This document shows, in pieces, positions 35,001 through 41,785 of a DNA stretch of 55,409 nucleotides. Origin of the DNA: Armatimonadota bacterium (lineage in GTDB: Bacteria; Armatimonadota; Armatimonadia; Armatimonadales; Capsulimonadaceae); NCBI GenBank assembly GCA_025353925.1, contig JANXNV010000104.1, positions 1 to 55,409 on the forward strand. Reading direction: 5' to 3'. Positions within the stretch are counted from its first letter, which is position 1, and the number at the start of each line of letters is the position of its first letter. The translations under genes were made by a program, and so were the position numbers. The notes below the pieces were generated by a model, which did not search any database, was not told where the DNA came from, and saw only the letters and a list, made by a program, of their open reading frames with translations.

Positions 35001-37166
35001 CCGTCCCGAGATCTGAAACACCCCATCAGCCGTTCCGGTCAGGTTGGGCAGGGAGGCGGTCAAGGCGGATTTTGGCGAAGCCGACGCCTGCTCGGCCAGA
35101 TGCAGGAAATCCTGGACATCGCCTTGCGACAGAGCGACATTGAGTGCGAGCATGGGGTTCGGTGACGACAAGCCGTTCACGGTGCCGCTCACTTTCGCCG
35201 AAGTCGGGAAGCGGCTGAGCGTCACGTCGGTCAGACGTACGCTTTGGAGGCTCGCAGCGACGTGACCGCCGATCAGGTCTGCTGAATACCGGCCATAGTG
35301 CGGCTGTGCCAGACGCACCGCCCCAACCGCCTCGGGAGCATTTGCCGGGCCGAGGATCCTGCCGTCGAAATCCGCGAATCCGCCGACAGCCATCTTCGTG
35401 TAAGGCCCCAGCAGACTCGCCAGATTTAGGCCTGCCGTGCGCACGGTCAAGTTCCACCGCCCTGATTTAGCCCCGGCGGGGAGCGTTCCGCTGACCGCCG
35501 CTGCGCCGAGCGTATCGCGCAGGGTCGCCCGCGTGATCGTCACCGCCGATCCCTGCGTCCAGGCGACCCGGCCCGCGACGAAGCGCAGGGTAGTTTGGCG
35601 AAGGCGAGCGTTTGCGACGGCGACATTCGCGACTACCGTCAGCGGCCGCCCCTGGTTATCCGCGATAAACTGTGCATCAGCCAGGCCGCCAAGATTGAGA
35701 TTGCTCGTATTCGCCCCCGCAGGAAGCCGCAGTGCCGCCAAATCAAGGCCGTGGGCCGTACCCGCGAGCAGGACTGTCGGACGGGCCTTCGTCAAGTCCA
35801 CGGTCGCTCGCAGTGCAGCCTGCCCGGTACCATTCAGCTTGAAGGTCGCCGAAGAGATCGAAAGCACTTTGCCGGCGTAGACGGCCGAGGCAGCGACACT
35901 CGTCGCCCGGTTCCCGGCATAAGTCACCGCAGGCAGGACACCGCTGACCGTGATGGTCGGATTTGTCGCCGCTCCGGTAAACTGCGCCACTACCGGCCCC
36001 GGCGAGACCTGCACCCCGGCGGGCAGTTTCAGGAACACCATACCCCGGCTGAGGCGCACCGGATCCAGCCGATTGGACTTTGCCGTAATCGCAAGTTGGG
36101 CGTGGGCAAAGTCGAACACAGTCCCGGAAGCTTCCAGCGGCTGCCCGGCCAGCGACAGACTGGTCGCGAACGAGACCCCCGCCCCGGTAAACGCGGCGGT
36201 GCCGTTCAAGTTTTCCAGCGGCAGGGCCACGATCTTCTTGTCCGTGACGGCAACCTTCGCGCGTCGTATCACCAGATGCCCGGACAAATCGAGCGGCAGA
36301 CCCGGCGCGGGCTTGGAAGTCAGCTTCGCGACCATCACGTCCGCATCGGCCCGTCCGGCAATCACCCGTGCCTGCGGGAAGGCTTTGAAGTAATCTGTCC
36401 AGTAGGCTGCATCGGCATCTCCGACGACCACATGGCCGCGAAACCGGCCCGCCACCGTCCGCGAAACATCACCATTGACCGCAAGCGACGCAAACCGCTG
36501 CCCATTGCCCACGCCATTCACGGTGAAGTAGACCGTCCGCTCCGAGCCGAGATCAACCGTGGCCTCGACTTTCGCCAGCGTGTTCAGGGCGGGACGCTTG
36601 CCGCGATCCGGAGCATTGAAGTCCCGGAACAGCAGCAGACCATTGTGGACGAGAACGCGCCCGACGAACGGCTTGGTCGCCTGCTTCGTTTTCGGCTTGA
36701 AAAAATCGGAAAAGTTGAATCCCGAAGGGAAACGCTCGACCAGCAGTGCGGGCTGATCTAGTGTCACATCGCCGATCGCGTGGGCAGCGTTCCCACTATC
36801 AAAAATGAGGGCGTGGAGATCGTAGGCGACGCTGAGACGCTTGGCCCGCAGCGTCGCTTCGCCGTTCCCCACCACGAACGTCGCTTTGTTGGAAACGGCG
36901 ACATCGGTCAACACCAACGCCCCACGGCGACTGAAGTCCGCCGCGCCAATCTTGACCTCATGCCCCGTCTGCCGCGTCAGCTCCCCCTCCGCAATCGGCA
37001 CAAGATCAGCGCGTATGAGATGGTACACCGAGGAGAAGTAAATGCCCGAGGCCGTGGCGAGTGACAGCAGAGGAAGAGCGACCAGCCCGCGCAGTGTCCA
37101 GCGGACAGAGGCAGGAAGCCTGGGTGAAGATCGGGGCGATGTCTGTCGAATGCGTCGTTCGTTCAT
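32073..37166 (-). CDS. tamB: TamB-like (DUF490) translocation and assembly protein
   Basis: At 1697 residues this is the largest gene in the window. It has one N-terminal membrane span (residues 25-45), a very long beta-rich periplasmic body with many repeated Gly/Ala/Asn/Thr strands, and a C-terminal DUF490 domain whose end (QYQVKLGYSLNRRLQIGLST) is typical. TamB spans the periplasm from inner to outer membrane and is involved with phospholipid transport and Omp85 proteins. No TamA partner is visible; the nearby BamA may serve, as proposed for many non-proteobacterial diderms. It starts 41 bases after lipA and ends 65 bases before the ECF sigma gene. Confidence 0.85.
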   Translation of the reverse strand: MNERRIRQTSPRSSPRLPASVRWTLRGLVALPLLSLATASGIYFSSVYHLIRADLVPIAEGELTRQTGHEVKIGAADFSRRGALVLTDVAVSNKATFVVGNGEATLRAKRLSVAYDLHALIFDSGNAAHAIGDVTLDQPALLVERFPSGFNFSDFFKPKTKQATKPFVGRVLVHNGLLLFRDFNAPDRGKRPALNTLAKVEATVDLGSERTVYFTVNGVGNGQRFASLAVNGDVSRTVAGRFRGHVVVGDADAAYWTDYFKAFPQARVIAGRADADVMVAKLTSKPAPGLPLDLSGHLVIRRAKVAVTDKKIVALPLENLNGTAAFTGAGVSFATSLSLAGQPLEASGTVFDFAHAQLAITAKSNRLDPVRLSRGMVFLKLPAGVQVSPGPVVAQFTGAATNPTITVSGVLPAVTYAGNRATSVAASAVYAGKVLSISSATFKLNGTGQAALRATVDLTKARPTVLLAGTAHGLDLAALRLPAGANTSNLNLGGLADAQFIADNQGRPLTVVANVAVANARLRQTTLRFVAGRVAWTQGSAVTITRATLRDTLGAAAVSGTLPAGAKSGRWNLTVRTAGLNLASLLGPYTKMAVGGFADFDGRILGPANAPEAVGAVRLAQPHYGRYSADLIGGHVAASLQSVRLTDVTLSRFPTSAKVSGTVNGLSSPNPMLALNVALSQGDVQDFLHLAEQASASPKSALTASLPNLTGTADGVFQISGRLNALSAAGHTKITDATVGGYRLDEASADISYHGGALRVENALLKSGTATLSAHGLRTDKGLLQADFAATGLNLDRLHYFLDPYADLDGTASVSGHLEGTPQAPHILVRALDVPDLVVNGQSFAPLTLAGRYDDGVLTQMGKPWSFVVTIPRDYAAESAGHVEYRVDSLKLVLPTPAHPKRIPALALAAAIPTSAPERLSHVVATIRTTRWGQSAAGQAFLARLAGLPQPLSGTFALPKIALSGPLNALSAQADLSADNLTLGETSIAGLSLKASYAAAGKPSGHLTASAHDIEAAGVPIGMATADVDYKNNIITVHQIHAASERAFLNASGTANLDGNIDADLDASDIPLALLQTVVPTAAPYLRILPREISALSINASGPTRSPNYLGSINLSNPEVAGVKAVAGAVPGFALDRIRSGAITLISATPGGPKVLTVNDLAAFKNGRLVATLSGTLPNPSGFLIPHPGIRTAVALPDQDLHADLKVQDLSALALLSPGLVDSKKTSGQVAASLNFGTGGLTGLVTVTDAALGLTNFETAVNKINGIVVLADNKAVIQSFGGSSTKGGTFALTGQGGLSADSQVSVKLSTKDLSVDEGGKQSVLYEKFNSSLKAKLNGALSLVGPWLTPLLSTTVGAPLVISDAVATLPSASNAPAAAGGPPSFDPRFDVSVKLGTSRSKTVSVRSSLLKADAQGGVRLMGRLSEPRLHAGLTVERGQFILPPSTLLKIVKPATGDQNSVQADYPVAGADGLPGLQTHIDLTAQATISVSPNSLSQYRSVASGGIGESAPIGGSANTSGSRFGGQSQRYVITAHIHGLLNDPDPKKLALDLESKPGDLSRSQMLAALVPAGSLLGIVGGGAGGQNQLENQFKTALSQVVIPTILSPITDSIGTALGLDLSVDYDTFGARGTIVKEIGPRLEVTVSRTFATRGTVDQTVQPPQYQVKLGYSLNRRLQIGLSTDDQRNNTVSLDGVFRF

Positions 37167-37207
37167 AAGTGACAGGGGGCGGAGGAAGGCCTCAGCCCTG
37201 CGCCGGC

Positions 37208-38140
37208 CTATTTCTTCAGGGCCAAAAACCGGTCGCTGAACTCTTTTGCATTGTAGGAAGACCGAACAAACGGCCCGCTGGCAACGAACAAAAAGCCGAT
37301 CTCCTCGCCGATCGCTTTGTACTCGGCGAACACGTCCGGGTGAACGTACTCCACCACGTCCAGATAATTTTTACCGGGTTTGAGATACTGCCCAATTGTC
37401 ACGCAGTCCACATCATAGGCTTTGAGATCGCGCATCAAAGCGACCACCTCGTCCTTGGTCTCGCCCAGCCCGACCATCAGACCGCTCTTCGTGTAGATCT
37501 CCGGATCGGCGGCTTTGACGTACTGCAAAAGCTGGAGGGAGCGGGCATAACGCGCCTGCGGGCGGACCTGACGATACAGCCGGGGCACAGTCTCAATGTT
37601 ATGGTTGTAGATATGCGGCTTAGCGTCTACGACCGTCTGGATATTGGCTTTGTTCCCCAGAAAGTCAGGGGTCAGCACCTCGATGATCGTCTCCGGCAGC
37701 AGGTCGCGCAGCCACTGAATCGTCTCGGCAAAATGGTGGGAACCGCCATCGGGCAGCTCATCGCGGTTGACACTCGTAACCACTGTATGCTTCAAACCCA
37801 AAGTTCGCGCACTCTCGGCGATCCGGCGCGGCTCATCCGCGTCAAGCGCACCCCCCTTACCGGTCTTGACCGCGCAGAATCGGCAGGAGCGGGTACAGGT
37901 ATCGCCCAAAATCATGAAAGTGGCGGTTTTTTTGGACCAGCATTCGCCGAGGTTCGGGCAGCGGGCTTCTTCGCAAACCGTCACGAGCTTAGCCTGACGC
38001 ATCAACCCCTCGACTTCTTCGATCCCCTGCCGCTTGGGAAGCTTGATCGTCAGCCACTCTGGGATACGCCGATTGACGACCGGACGCGGAGCTACCGCGG
38101 GTACATTCGGCAGAATATCAAGTTGGATCAAATCAGCCAT
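37208..38140 (-). CDS. lipA: Lipoyl synthase LipA
   Basis: LipA inserts two sulfur atoms into protein-bound octanoyl groups using radical SAM chemistry. The 310-residue protein has the auxiliary cluster motif CEEARCPNLGECW, the radical-SAM motif CTRSCRFCAV, the GALDADEPRRIAE segment and the C-terminal SSYNAKEF with the conserved final Ser of the RSSY motif. Start ATG 38140 lies 22 bases after a near-consensus promoter at 38163-38192. It is the first gene of the minus-strand block, and its relation to the downstream envelope genes is positional only. LipB or LplA is not seen in the window. Confidence 0.96.
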   Translation of the reverse strand: MADLIQLDILPNVPAVAPRPVVNRRIPEWLTIKLPKRQGIEEVEGLMRQAKLVTVCEEARCPNLGECWSKKTATFMILGDTCTRSCRFCAVKTGKGGALDADEPRRIAESARTLGLKHTVVTSVNRDELPDGGSHHFAETIQWLRDLLPETIIEVLTPDFLGNKANIQTVVDAKPHIYNHNIETVPRLYRQVRPQARYARSLQLLQYVKAADPEIYTKSGLMVGLGETKDEVVALMRDLKAYDVDCVTIGQYLKPGKNYLDVVEYVHPDVFAEYKAIGEEIGFLFVASGPFVRSSYNAKEFSDRFLALKK

Positions 38141-38162
38141 ATTTCGGTTCTTTCTGACCCTT

Positions 38163-38192
38163 ATTATAGCCGTTTTGGGCGGCCAGAGTCAA
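38163..38192 (-). promoter_or_regulatory. Sigma-70-type promoter of lipA and possibly the whole envelope cluster
   Basis: Read on the minus strand: TTGACT (38192-38187), an 18-base spacer, TATAAT (38168-38163). The predicted start lies about 16 bases before the ATG of lipA. It is the only strong housekeeping-type promoter found at the head of the 31-kb minus-strand block. Confidence 0.7.
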
Positions 38193-38242
38193 CGCGCGAA
38201 GCAGTTCGCCGTTTACGGCTTGAGCTAGATCATACGAAAATC

Positions 38243-38271
38243 TTGACAAATCGTAAAATATGCTCTACAAT
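38243..38271 (+). promoter_or_regulatory. Promoter of the prepilin-like gene
   Basis: TTGACA at 38243-38248, a 17-base spacer and TACAAT at 38266-38271 make a near-consensus promoter, giving a leader of about 40 bases before ATG 38319. It is divergent from the lipA promoter, with the two -35 elements about 50 bases apart. Confidence 0.75.
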
Positions 38272-38318
38272 AGAATCAGCATGAAGTTCTCGTTCTTCCA
38301 TTAGCAAAGGGCCATTAA

Positions 38319-39011
38319 ATGTCTTCAACATCACACTCAAAGTCACGCATCCAAGGCTTCACGCTCATCGAGCTGCTCGTCGTGATTGCTATTATCGCAA
38401 TCCTAGCCGCAATCCTATTTCCCGTCTTTCAAAAGGTTCGCGAAAACGCCCGCCGCGCTTCCTGCACTTCCAATCTGAAACAGCTTAGCATTGCAGTCAT
38501 CCAATATCAGCAGGACGCGGATGAGATCATGCCATTAGTGCTGCAGCCAGCCGGCGGCGTCGGTCCCAACAGCACACTAGGCAACTGGGTCGCCTATAAA
38601 AACTATACGACGGCACACACAGTACCGACTTTGTTTGACCCTTCACAAGGCACAATCTACTCCTACGTTAGGAGCACCGGCGTGTATATTTGCCCAGACG
38701 ATTCGACTCAACAAGGGAATTCTTATGCGGTAAATAGTGTCGTCTCGGGAGCGAACCTGAGTCAACTTACCGCTCCGGCGTCGACATTGCTTTTTGTCGA
38801 AGAGTCCGACGGGTATAACGGTGGCTCCGATGATGGAATGGATGCAACACCGAATCTGGGTACAGGATTGACCGATACCATCACCAAACGTCACAATGGC
38901 GGTGCTGTCTACGCGATGTGCGATGGTCACGCCAAATATTATTTCACCGGGAAGCTCGACAGCACAACTGTCGGAACATCTCCGACCGGAGACCCACGCT
39001 ACCAGCTATAA
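38319..39011 (+). CDS. DUF1559-type prepilin-like secreted protein
   Basis: The 230-residue protein has a type IV prepilin signal ([20 protein letters not shown]) with Phe after the presumed cleavage site, followed by the [16 protein letters not shown] segment that is widely shared among DUF1559/SBP_bac_10-like proteins of Planctomycetota and Armatimonadota. At the C-terminus is a H-x9-DG motif, [20 protein letters not shown]. The body between is beta-rich and variable. Such proteins exist in large families and are thought to be pseudopilins or surface proteins. The start is preceded by a purine-rich AAAGGG site and the gene is moderately A+T-richer than its neighbours. It probably depends on a prepilin peptidase encoded elsewhere. 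Confidence 0.92.
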   Translation: MSSTSHSKSRIQGFTLIELLVVIAIIAILAAILFPVFQKVRENARRASCTSNLKQLSIAVIQYQQDADEIMPLVLQPAGGVGPNSTLGNWVAYKNYTTAHTVPTLFDPSQGTIYSYVRSTGVYICPDDSTQQGNSYAVNSVVSGANLSQLTAPASTLLFVEESDGYNGGSDDGMDATPNLGTGLTDTITKRHNGGAVYAMCDGHAKYYFTGKLDSTTVGTSPTGDPRYQL

Positions 39012-39115
39012 GCTGCAGCGGGCAGTCGTAGACCGCTTTTCCGAAAAAAGTTTTCAATTCCACGCCCGTCGGGTATCCTACAAGCATCTGAGGGCAGGTA
39101 AAGGAGAAAACTCTT

Positions 39116-39358
39116 ATGGCACTAGGCTTTCTGTTGGATCAAATCAAAGGCGCAATCTCGAACCACGGTGATCAGCCTGGCAACAATTTCGACACCGGGG
39201 GGCTGATGAATACGGTCGAGGGACTGTTCGGTCAGCACGCCCAGAATACCGGACAAGTGCTGGGGTCATCCCAGGACCCCTACGGCGACCCCGCCGATCA
39301 GCAGCAGATTCGCGGCTCGTCCCAAGATCCATATGGTGATCCTGCCGATCAACGGTAG
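39116..39358 (+). CDS. Small protein with a duplicated GSSQDPYGDPADQ peptide
   Basis: This 80-residue protein was not recognised. Residues 1-45 are helical in character (ALGFLLDQIKGAISNHG, then TVEGLFGQHAQ). Residues 50-62 and 67-79 are identical copies of GSSQDPYGDPADQ. The copies differ at 10 of 13 codons, all synonymously, so the peptide rather than the DNA is conserved. A strong AAAGGAGA ribosome site precedes the ATG, and a terminator follows directly after the stop, so it is surely expressed. A possible promoter (TTTTCA, 17 bases, TATCCT) lies about 40 bases upstream. There is no signal peptide. It could be a stress or structural protein; nothing in the sequence tells. Confidence 0.8.
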   Translation: MALGFLLDQIKGAISNHGDQPGNNFDTGGLMNTVEGLFGQHAQNTGQVLGSSQDPYGDPADQQQIRGSSQDPYGDPADQR

Positions 39359-39371
39359 CGAGGTAAGCCCA

Positions 39372-39403
39372 AAGCCCGGAAGCAATTCGCTTCCGGGCTT
39401 TTT
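39372..39403 (+). terminator. Intrinsic terminator after the 80-residue protein gene
   Basis: A perfect 12-bp stem (39372-39383 with 39389-39400) closes a five-base AATTC loop and ends in a T run at 39399-39403. It lies 13 bases after the stop codon at 39358. Confidence 0.9.
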
Positions 39404-39427
39404 GCCGTCCGGCTTTCGGGTGTCGGG

Positions 39428-39433
39428 TACACT
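39428..39433 (+). promoter_or_regulatory. -10 element (TACACT) for the 39440 gene; probable leaderless start
   Basis: TACACT ends six bases before ATG 39440, so transcription would begin on or next to the start codon. There is no Shine-Dalgarno sequence and no good -35 (TTGCCG would need a 20-base spacer). Confidence 0.4.
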
Positions 39434-39439
39434 CTTTGT

Positions 39440-40957
39440 ATGGATGTCATCGTAATCGGTGGAGGTATTGGCGGCCTGTCGGCGGCAATCGGTCTGGCGG
39501 CACGTAGGGCAAAGGTCACGCTGCTGGAAAAAAACTGCCGGGTCGGCGGTAAGCTCAATGTCTGGGAGTCGGGCGGCTTCAAGTTCGATACCGGCCCACA
39601 TGTGCTGACCATGCTCTGGGCCTTGGAAGAAGTGTTCGCAGCCGCGGGCCGCAAGCTCTCGGACCATGTCGCGCTGACCCAGCTGGACACGGTCTGCCGG
39701 TACCATTTCGAGAACGGGGACACACTGGACGCCCCCGGCGACCCCGAGGCAGCCGCCGCCGCGATTGCGGCTTTTGCACCCGGTGAGGAAGCGGGCTTCA
39801 AACGGTTCCTGGCGTATGCACAGCAGGTAACCGAGGCCACCACCGACCCATTTCTGCGGCAGGACTTTGGGGCCTCCGTGCGCGGCGTTCCGACACCGGC
39901 ACAGTGGAGCCAGCTTCGCAGCTTTCTCGCCCTCAAACCCTGGCGCACTTTGCGGCAGGTCGTGTCGGAGCATTTCACGGACCCGAGGCTGCATCAGATA
40001 TTCGAGCTGTACGCCCTCTACAGCGGCTCCCATCCGGCCCGCGCCTCGGGCATCTTTGCCACAGTCGCCGATGTCCAGTGGCGGCAAGGGACGTTCTACG
40101 TTCGCGGCGGCCTGTACCGATTAGCCGAAGCACTGCGCGAGACTGCCGAGTCGCTCGGAGTCAAATTTCGGATGGAAACTCCCGCTCAAGAGATCATTGT
40201 TCACGGATACAGGGCACGCGGCGTGGCACTCCAAAGCGGCGAACGGCTTTTCGCCGATGCCGTCGTCTGCAATGCCGACTGCCTTTCCGCACTGACCACG
40301 CTTGTCCCCGAGACGGCCCGCCGGTCCTGGACCGAGAAACGCGTGGAGACGATCGAGCCGAGCACCTCAGCGTTCCTGCTGCTGCTGGGCGTTTCCGGCG
40401 AGTATTCACAGCTCGCCCATCACAATTCCTTTCTCGCCGCCGACGGCGAAGCGGAGTTTGACGCGATCTTCAAGTCGGCACGTCCTGCCGACGACCCGAC
40501 CATTGGTGTTGCGTGCCAGTCCGTCACCGACCCCACCCGCGCCCCGGCAGGCTGCACGAACTTGTTTGTGATGACCAACCCGCCTGCCCTGAGCAGCAGT
40601 TTCGACTGGCAGATCGAAGCGCAAAATTATCGGGACCGAGTTTTGGAAAAACTGGAGCGCATGGGCCTCGACGGCCTCCGAAAGCGCATACTCGTCGAGC
40701 AGAGGTGGACCCCGCTCGATCTGCAAAGCCGCTACGCCGCTTATCGCGGTGCGATCTACGGGTTGTCTTCCAATGGCTGGCGGCAGGGGTTTCTGCGTCC
40801 CCCGCAAGTCTCGCCGGACGTGCAGGGGTTGTACTTCGTAGGGGGCAGCACGCATCCCGGCGGAGGAGTGCCGTTGTGCGCGTTGTCGGGAACGAATGCG
40901 GCTCGGAGGATCGCGGGGGATACTGAAGGAAATAATCACAACGGCCTCGGAACCTAA
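39440..40957 (+). CDS. Carotenoid desaturase-like FAD oxidoreductase (CrtI family)
   Basis: The 505-residue protein begins with the FAD-binding VIVIGGGIGGLSAAIGLAAR and continues VTLLEKNCRVGGKLNVWESG. The middle has GSHPARASGIFATVADVQW and the C-terminus the conserved LYFVGGSTHPGGGVPLCALS block of phytoene desaturases. It most resembles CrtI/CrtD-type desaturases or methoxyneurosporene dehydrogenases; other carotenoid enzymes share the pattern. The product is full length. The stop TAA lies inside the palindromic repeat 40950-41012 and the gene converges on rsmG. No crtB or other carotenoid gene lies nearby. Translation probably begins on a leaderless message. Confidence 0.88.
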   Translation: MDVIVIGGGIGGLSAAIGLAARRAKVTLLEKNCRVGGKLNVWESGGFKFDTGPHVLTMLWALEEVFAAAGRKLSDHVALTQLDTVCRYHFENGDTLDAPGDPEAAAAAIAAFAPGEEAGFKRFLAYAQQVTEATTDPFLRQDFGASVRGVPTPAQWSQLRSFLALKPWRTLRQVVSEHFTDPRLHQIFELYALYSGSHPARASGIFATVADVQWRQGTFYVRGGLYRLAEALRETAESLGVKFRMETPAQEIIVHGYRARGVALQSGERLFADAVVCNADCLSALTTLVPETARRSWTEKRVETIEPSTSAFLLLLGVSGEYSQLAHHNSFLAADGEAEFDAIFKSARPADDPTIGVACQSVTDPTRAPAGCTNLFVMTNPPALSSSFDWQIEAQNYRDRVLEKLERMGLDGLRKRILVEQRWTPLDLQSRYAAYRGAIYGLSSNGWRQGFLRPPQVSPDVQGLYFVGGSTHPGGGVPLCALSGTNAARRIAGDTEGNNHNGLGT

Positions 40958-41012
40958 CCTCGTCGCTCCGCGCCGACCCTTCCCTAAGAGGGAAGGGTGA
41001 GGAGTTAGGTTC
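40950..41012. repeat. Palindromic intergenic repeat, copy C
   Basis: The 63-bp element has perfect 9-base terminal inverted repeats, GAACCTAAC at the left and GTTAGGTTC at the right, and an inner hairpin of 8 bp (CCCTTCCC with GGGAAGGG). It supplies the TAA stop of the plus-strand desaturase gene at its left end and the TAA stop of the minus-strand rsmG at its right end. It is highly similar to copies at 8056-8115 and 8152-8209. The hairpin may also end transcription from both sides. Confidence 0.85.
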
Positions 41013-41682
41013 TTCTCCCCACCACGATCAGCCGCACCGTCTCCTCCTCCGCTTCCGGCAGAGTAATCGAAACCGGCGGGGCGAGTGTCAGCCCCAATCG
41101 CCTGACGGTTGACCTGGCGGCAGCGATCTCCTCGGCGACACTGCTCCCCTTCATCGCGATCACCTGCCCCCCCATCGGCACAAACGGAGCCAGCCAGGGC
41201 AGGAGGCGGTCCAGCGGGGCGACGGCGCGGGCGACGGCAAAGCCGAACTTCCCGGCAAGCTTTGGCATCTTGGCCGCATCCTCCGCCCGCGCGTGGACCG
41301 TCTCGACATCCGGGAACCCCAGGGCATCGGCGGCGGTCCGGCAGAAGAGCAGCTTCTTGGCAGTCGAATCCAGCAGCGTCACCCGCAGGTCTGGCCGGAC
41401 GATCTTGAGAGCCAGGCCGGGCAGACCCGGCCCAGTGCCGACATCGATGAGGCGCGAGTTTTCCGGCAGATCGACGGCTTTCAGCAGGGTGAGCGAGTCT
41501 AGGAAGTGCTTGACGGCGATCTCAAGCGGCGAAGTTAAGCGGGTGAGGTTCATCCGGGTCGCGTTCCACTCTACGATCAGCTCCGCGAACAACTCAAATT
41601 GCTCAATCTGAGCCTCGCTGAGACCTATCTCCCAAATACCGTTCGCGCCGCGCCGCAGGATTTCTCCGACTGTTTCCACCAT
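41005..41682 (-). CDS. rsmG: 16S rRNA (guanine527-N7)-methyltransferase RsmG
   Basis: RsmG methylates G527 of 16S rRNA in the decoding region. The 225-residue protein has NLTRLTSPLEIAVKHFLDSL, the SAM motif LIDVGTGPGLPGLALKIVRP, LLDSTAKKLLFCRTAADALG, and the block FAVARAVAPLDRLLPWLAPF, in the correct family order. Length is normal. The stop codon is supplied by the palindromic repeat copy C, which adds or trims at most a few residues. It is divergent from egtB (103-base gap). There is no mnmG partner nearby, unlike in many genomes. Confidence 0.95.
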   Translation of the reverse strand: MVETVGEILRRGANGIWEIGLSEAQIEQFELFAELIVEWNATRMNLTRLTSPLEIAVKHFLDSLTLLKAVDLPENSRLIDVGTGPGLPGLALKIVRPDLRVTLLDSTAKKLLFCRTAADALGFPDVETVHARAEDAAKMPKLAGKFGFAVARAVAPLDRLLPWLAPFVPMGGQVIAMKGSSVAEEIAAARSTVRRLGLTLAPPVSITLPEAEEETVRLIVVGRRT

Positions 41683-41785
41683 GGGCGTCTATTGGCGGGC
41701 CGGGATGGTTTTTCCTGCGGAACTTCCGGGTAACACCACTTGTTAAGAGAAATTGCTGAGACAATAAGACCCTGAGGTAAATGAG

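Noticed and set aside
37169-38284. 371-codon plus-strand open frame
   Set aside because: It is antisense to lipA and has no recognisable domain.
39258-39358. Short tandem repeat as a CRISPR-like or VNTR array
   Set aside because: The nucleotide copies differ at most third positions; only the peptide is repeated, and there are two copies.
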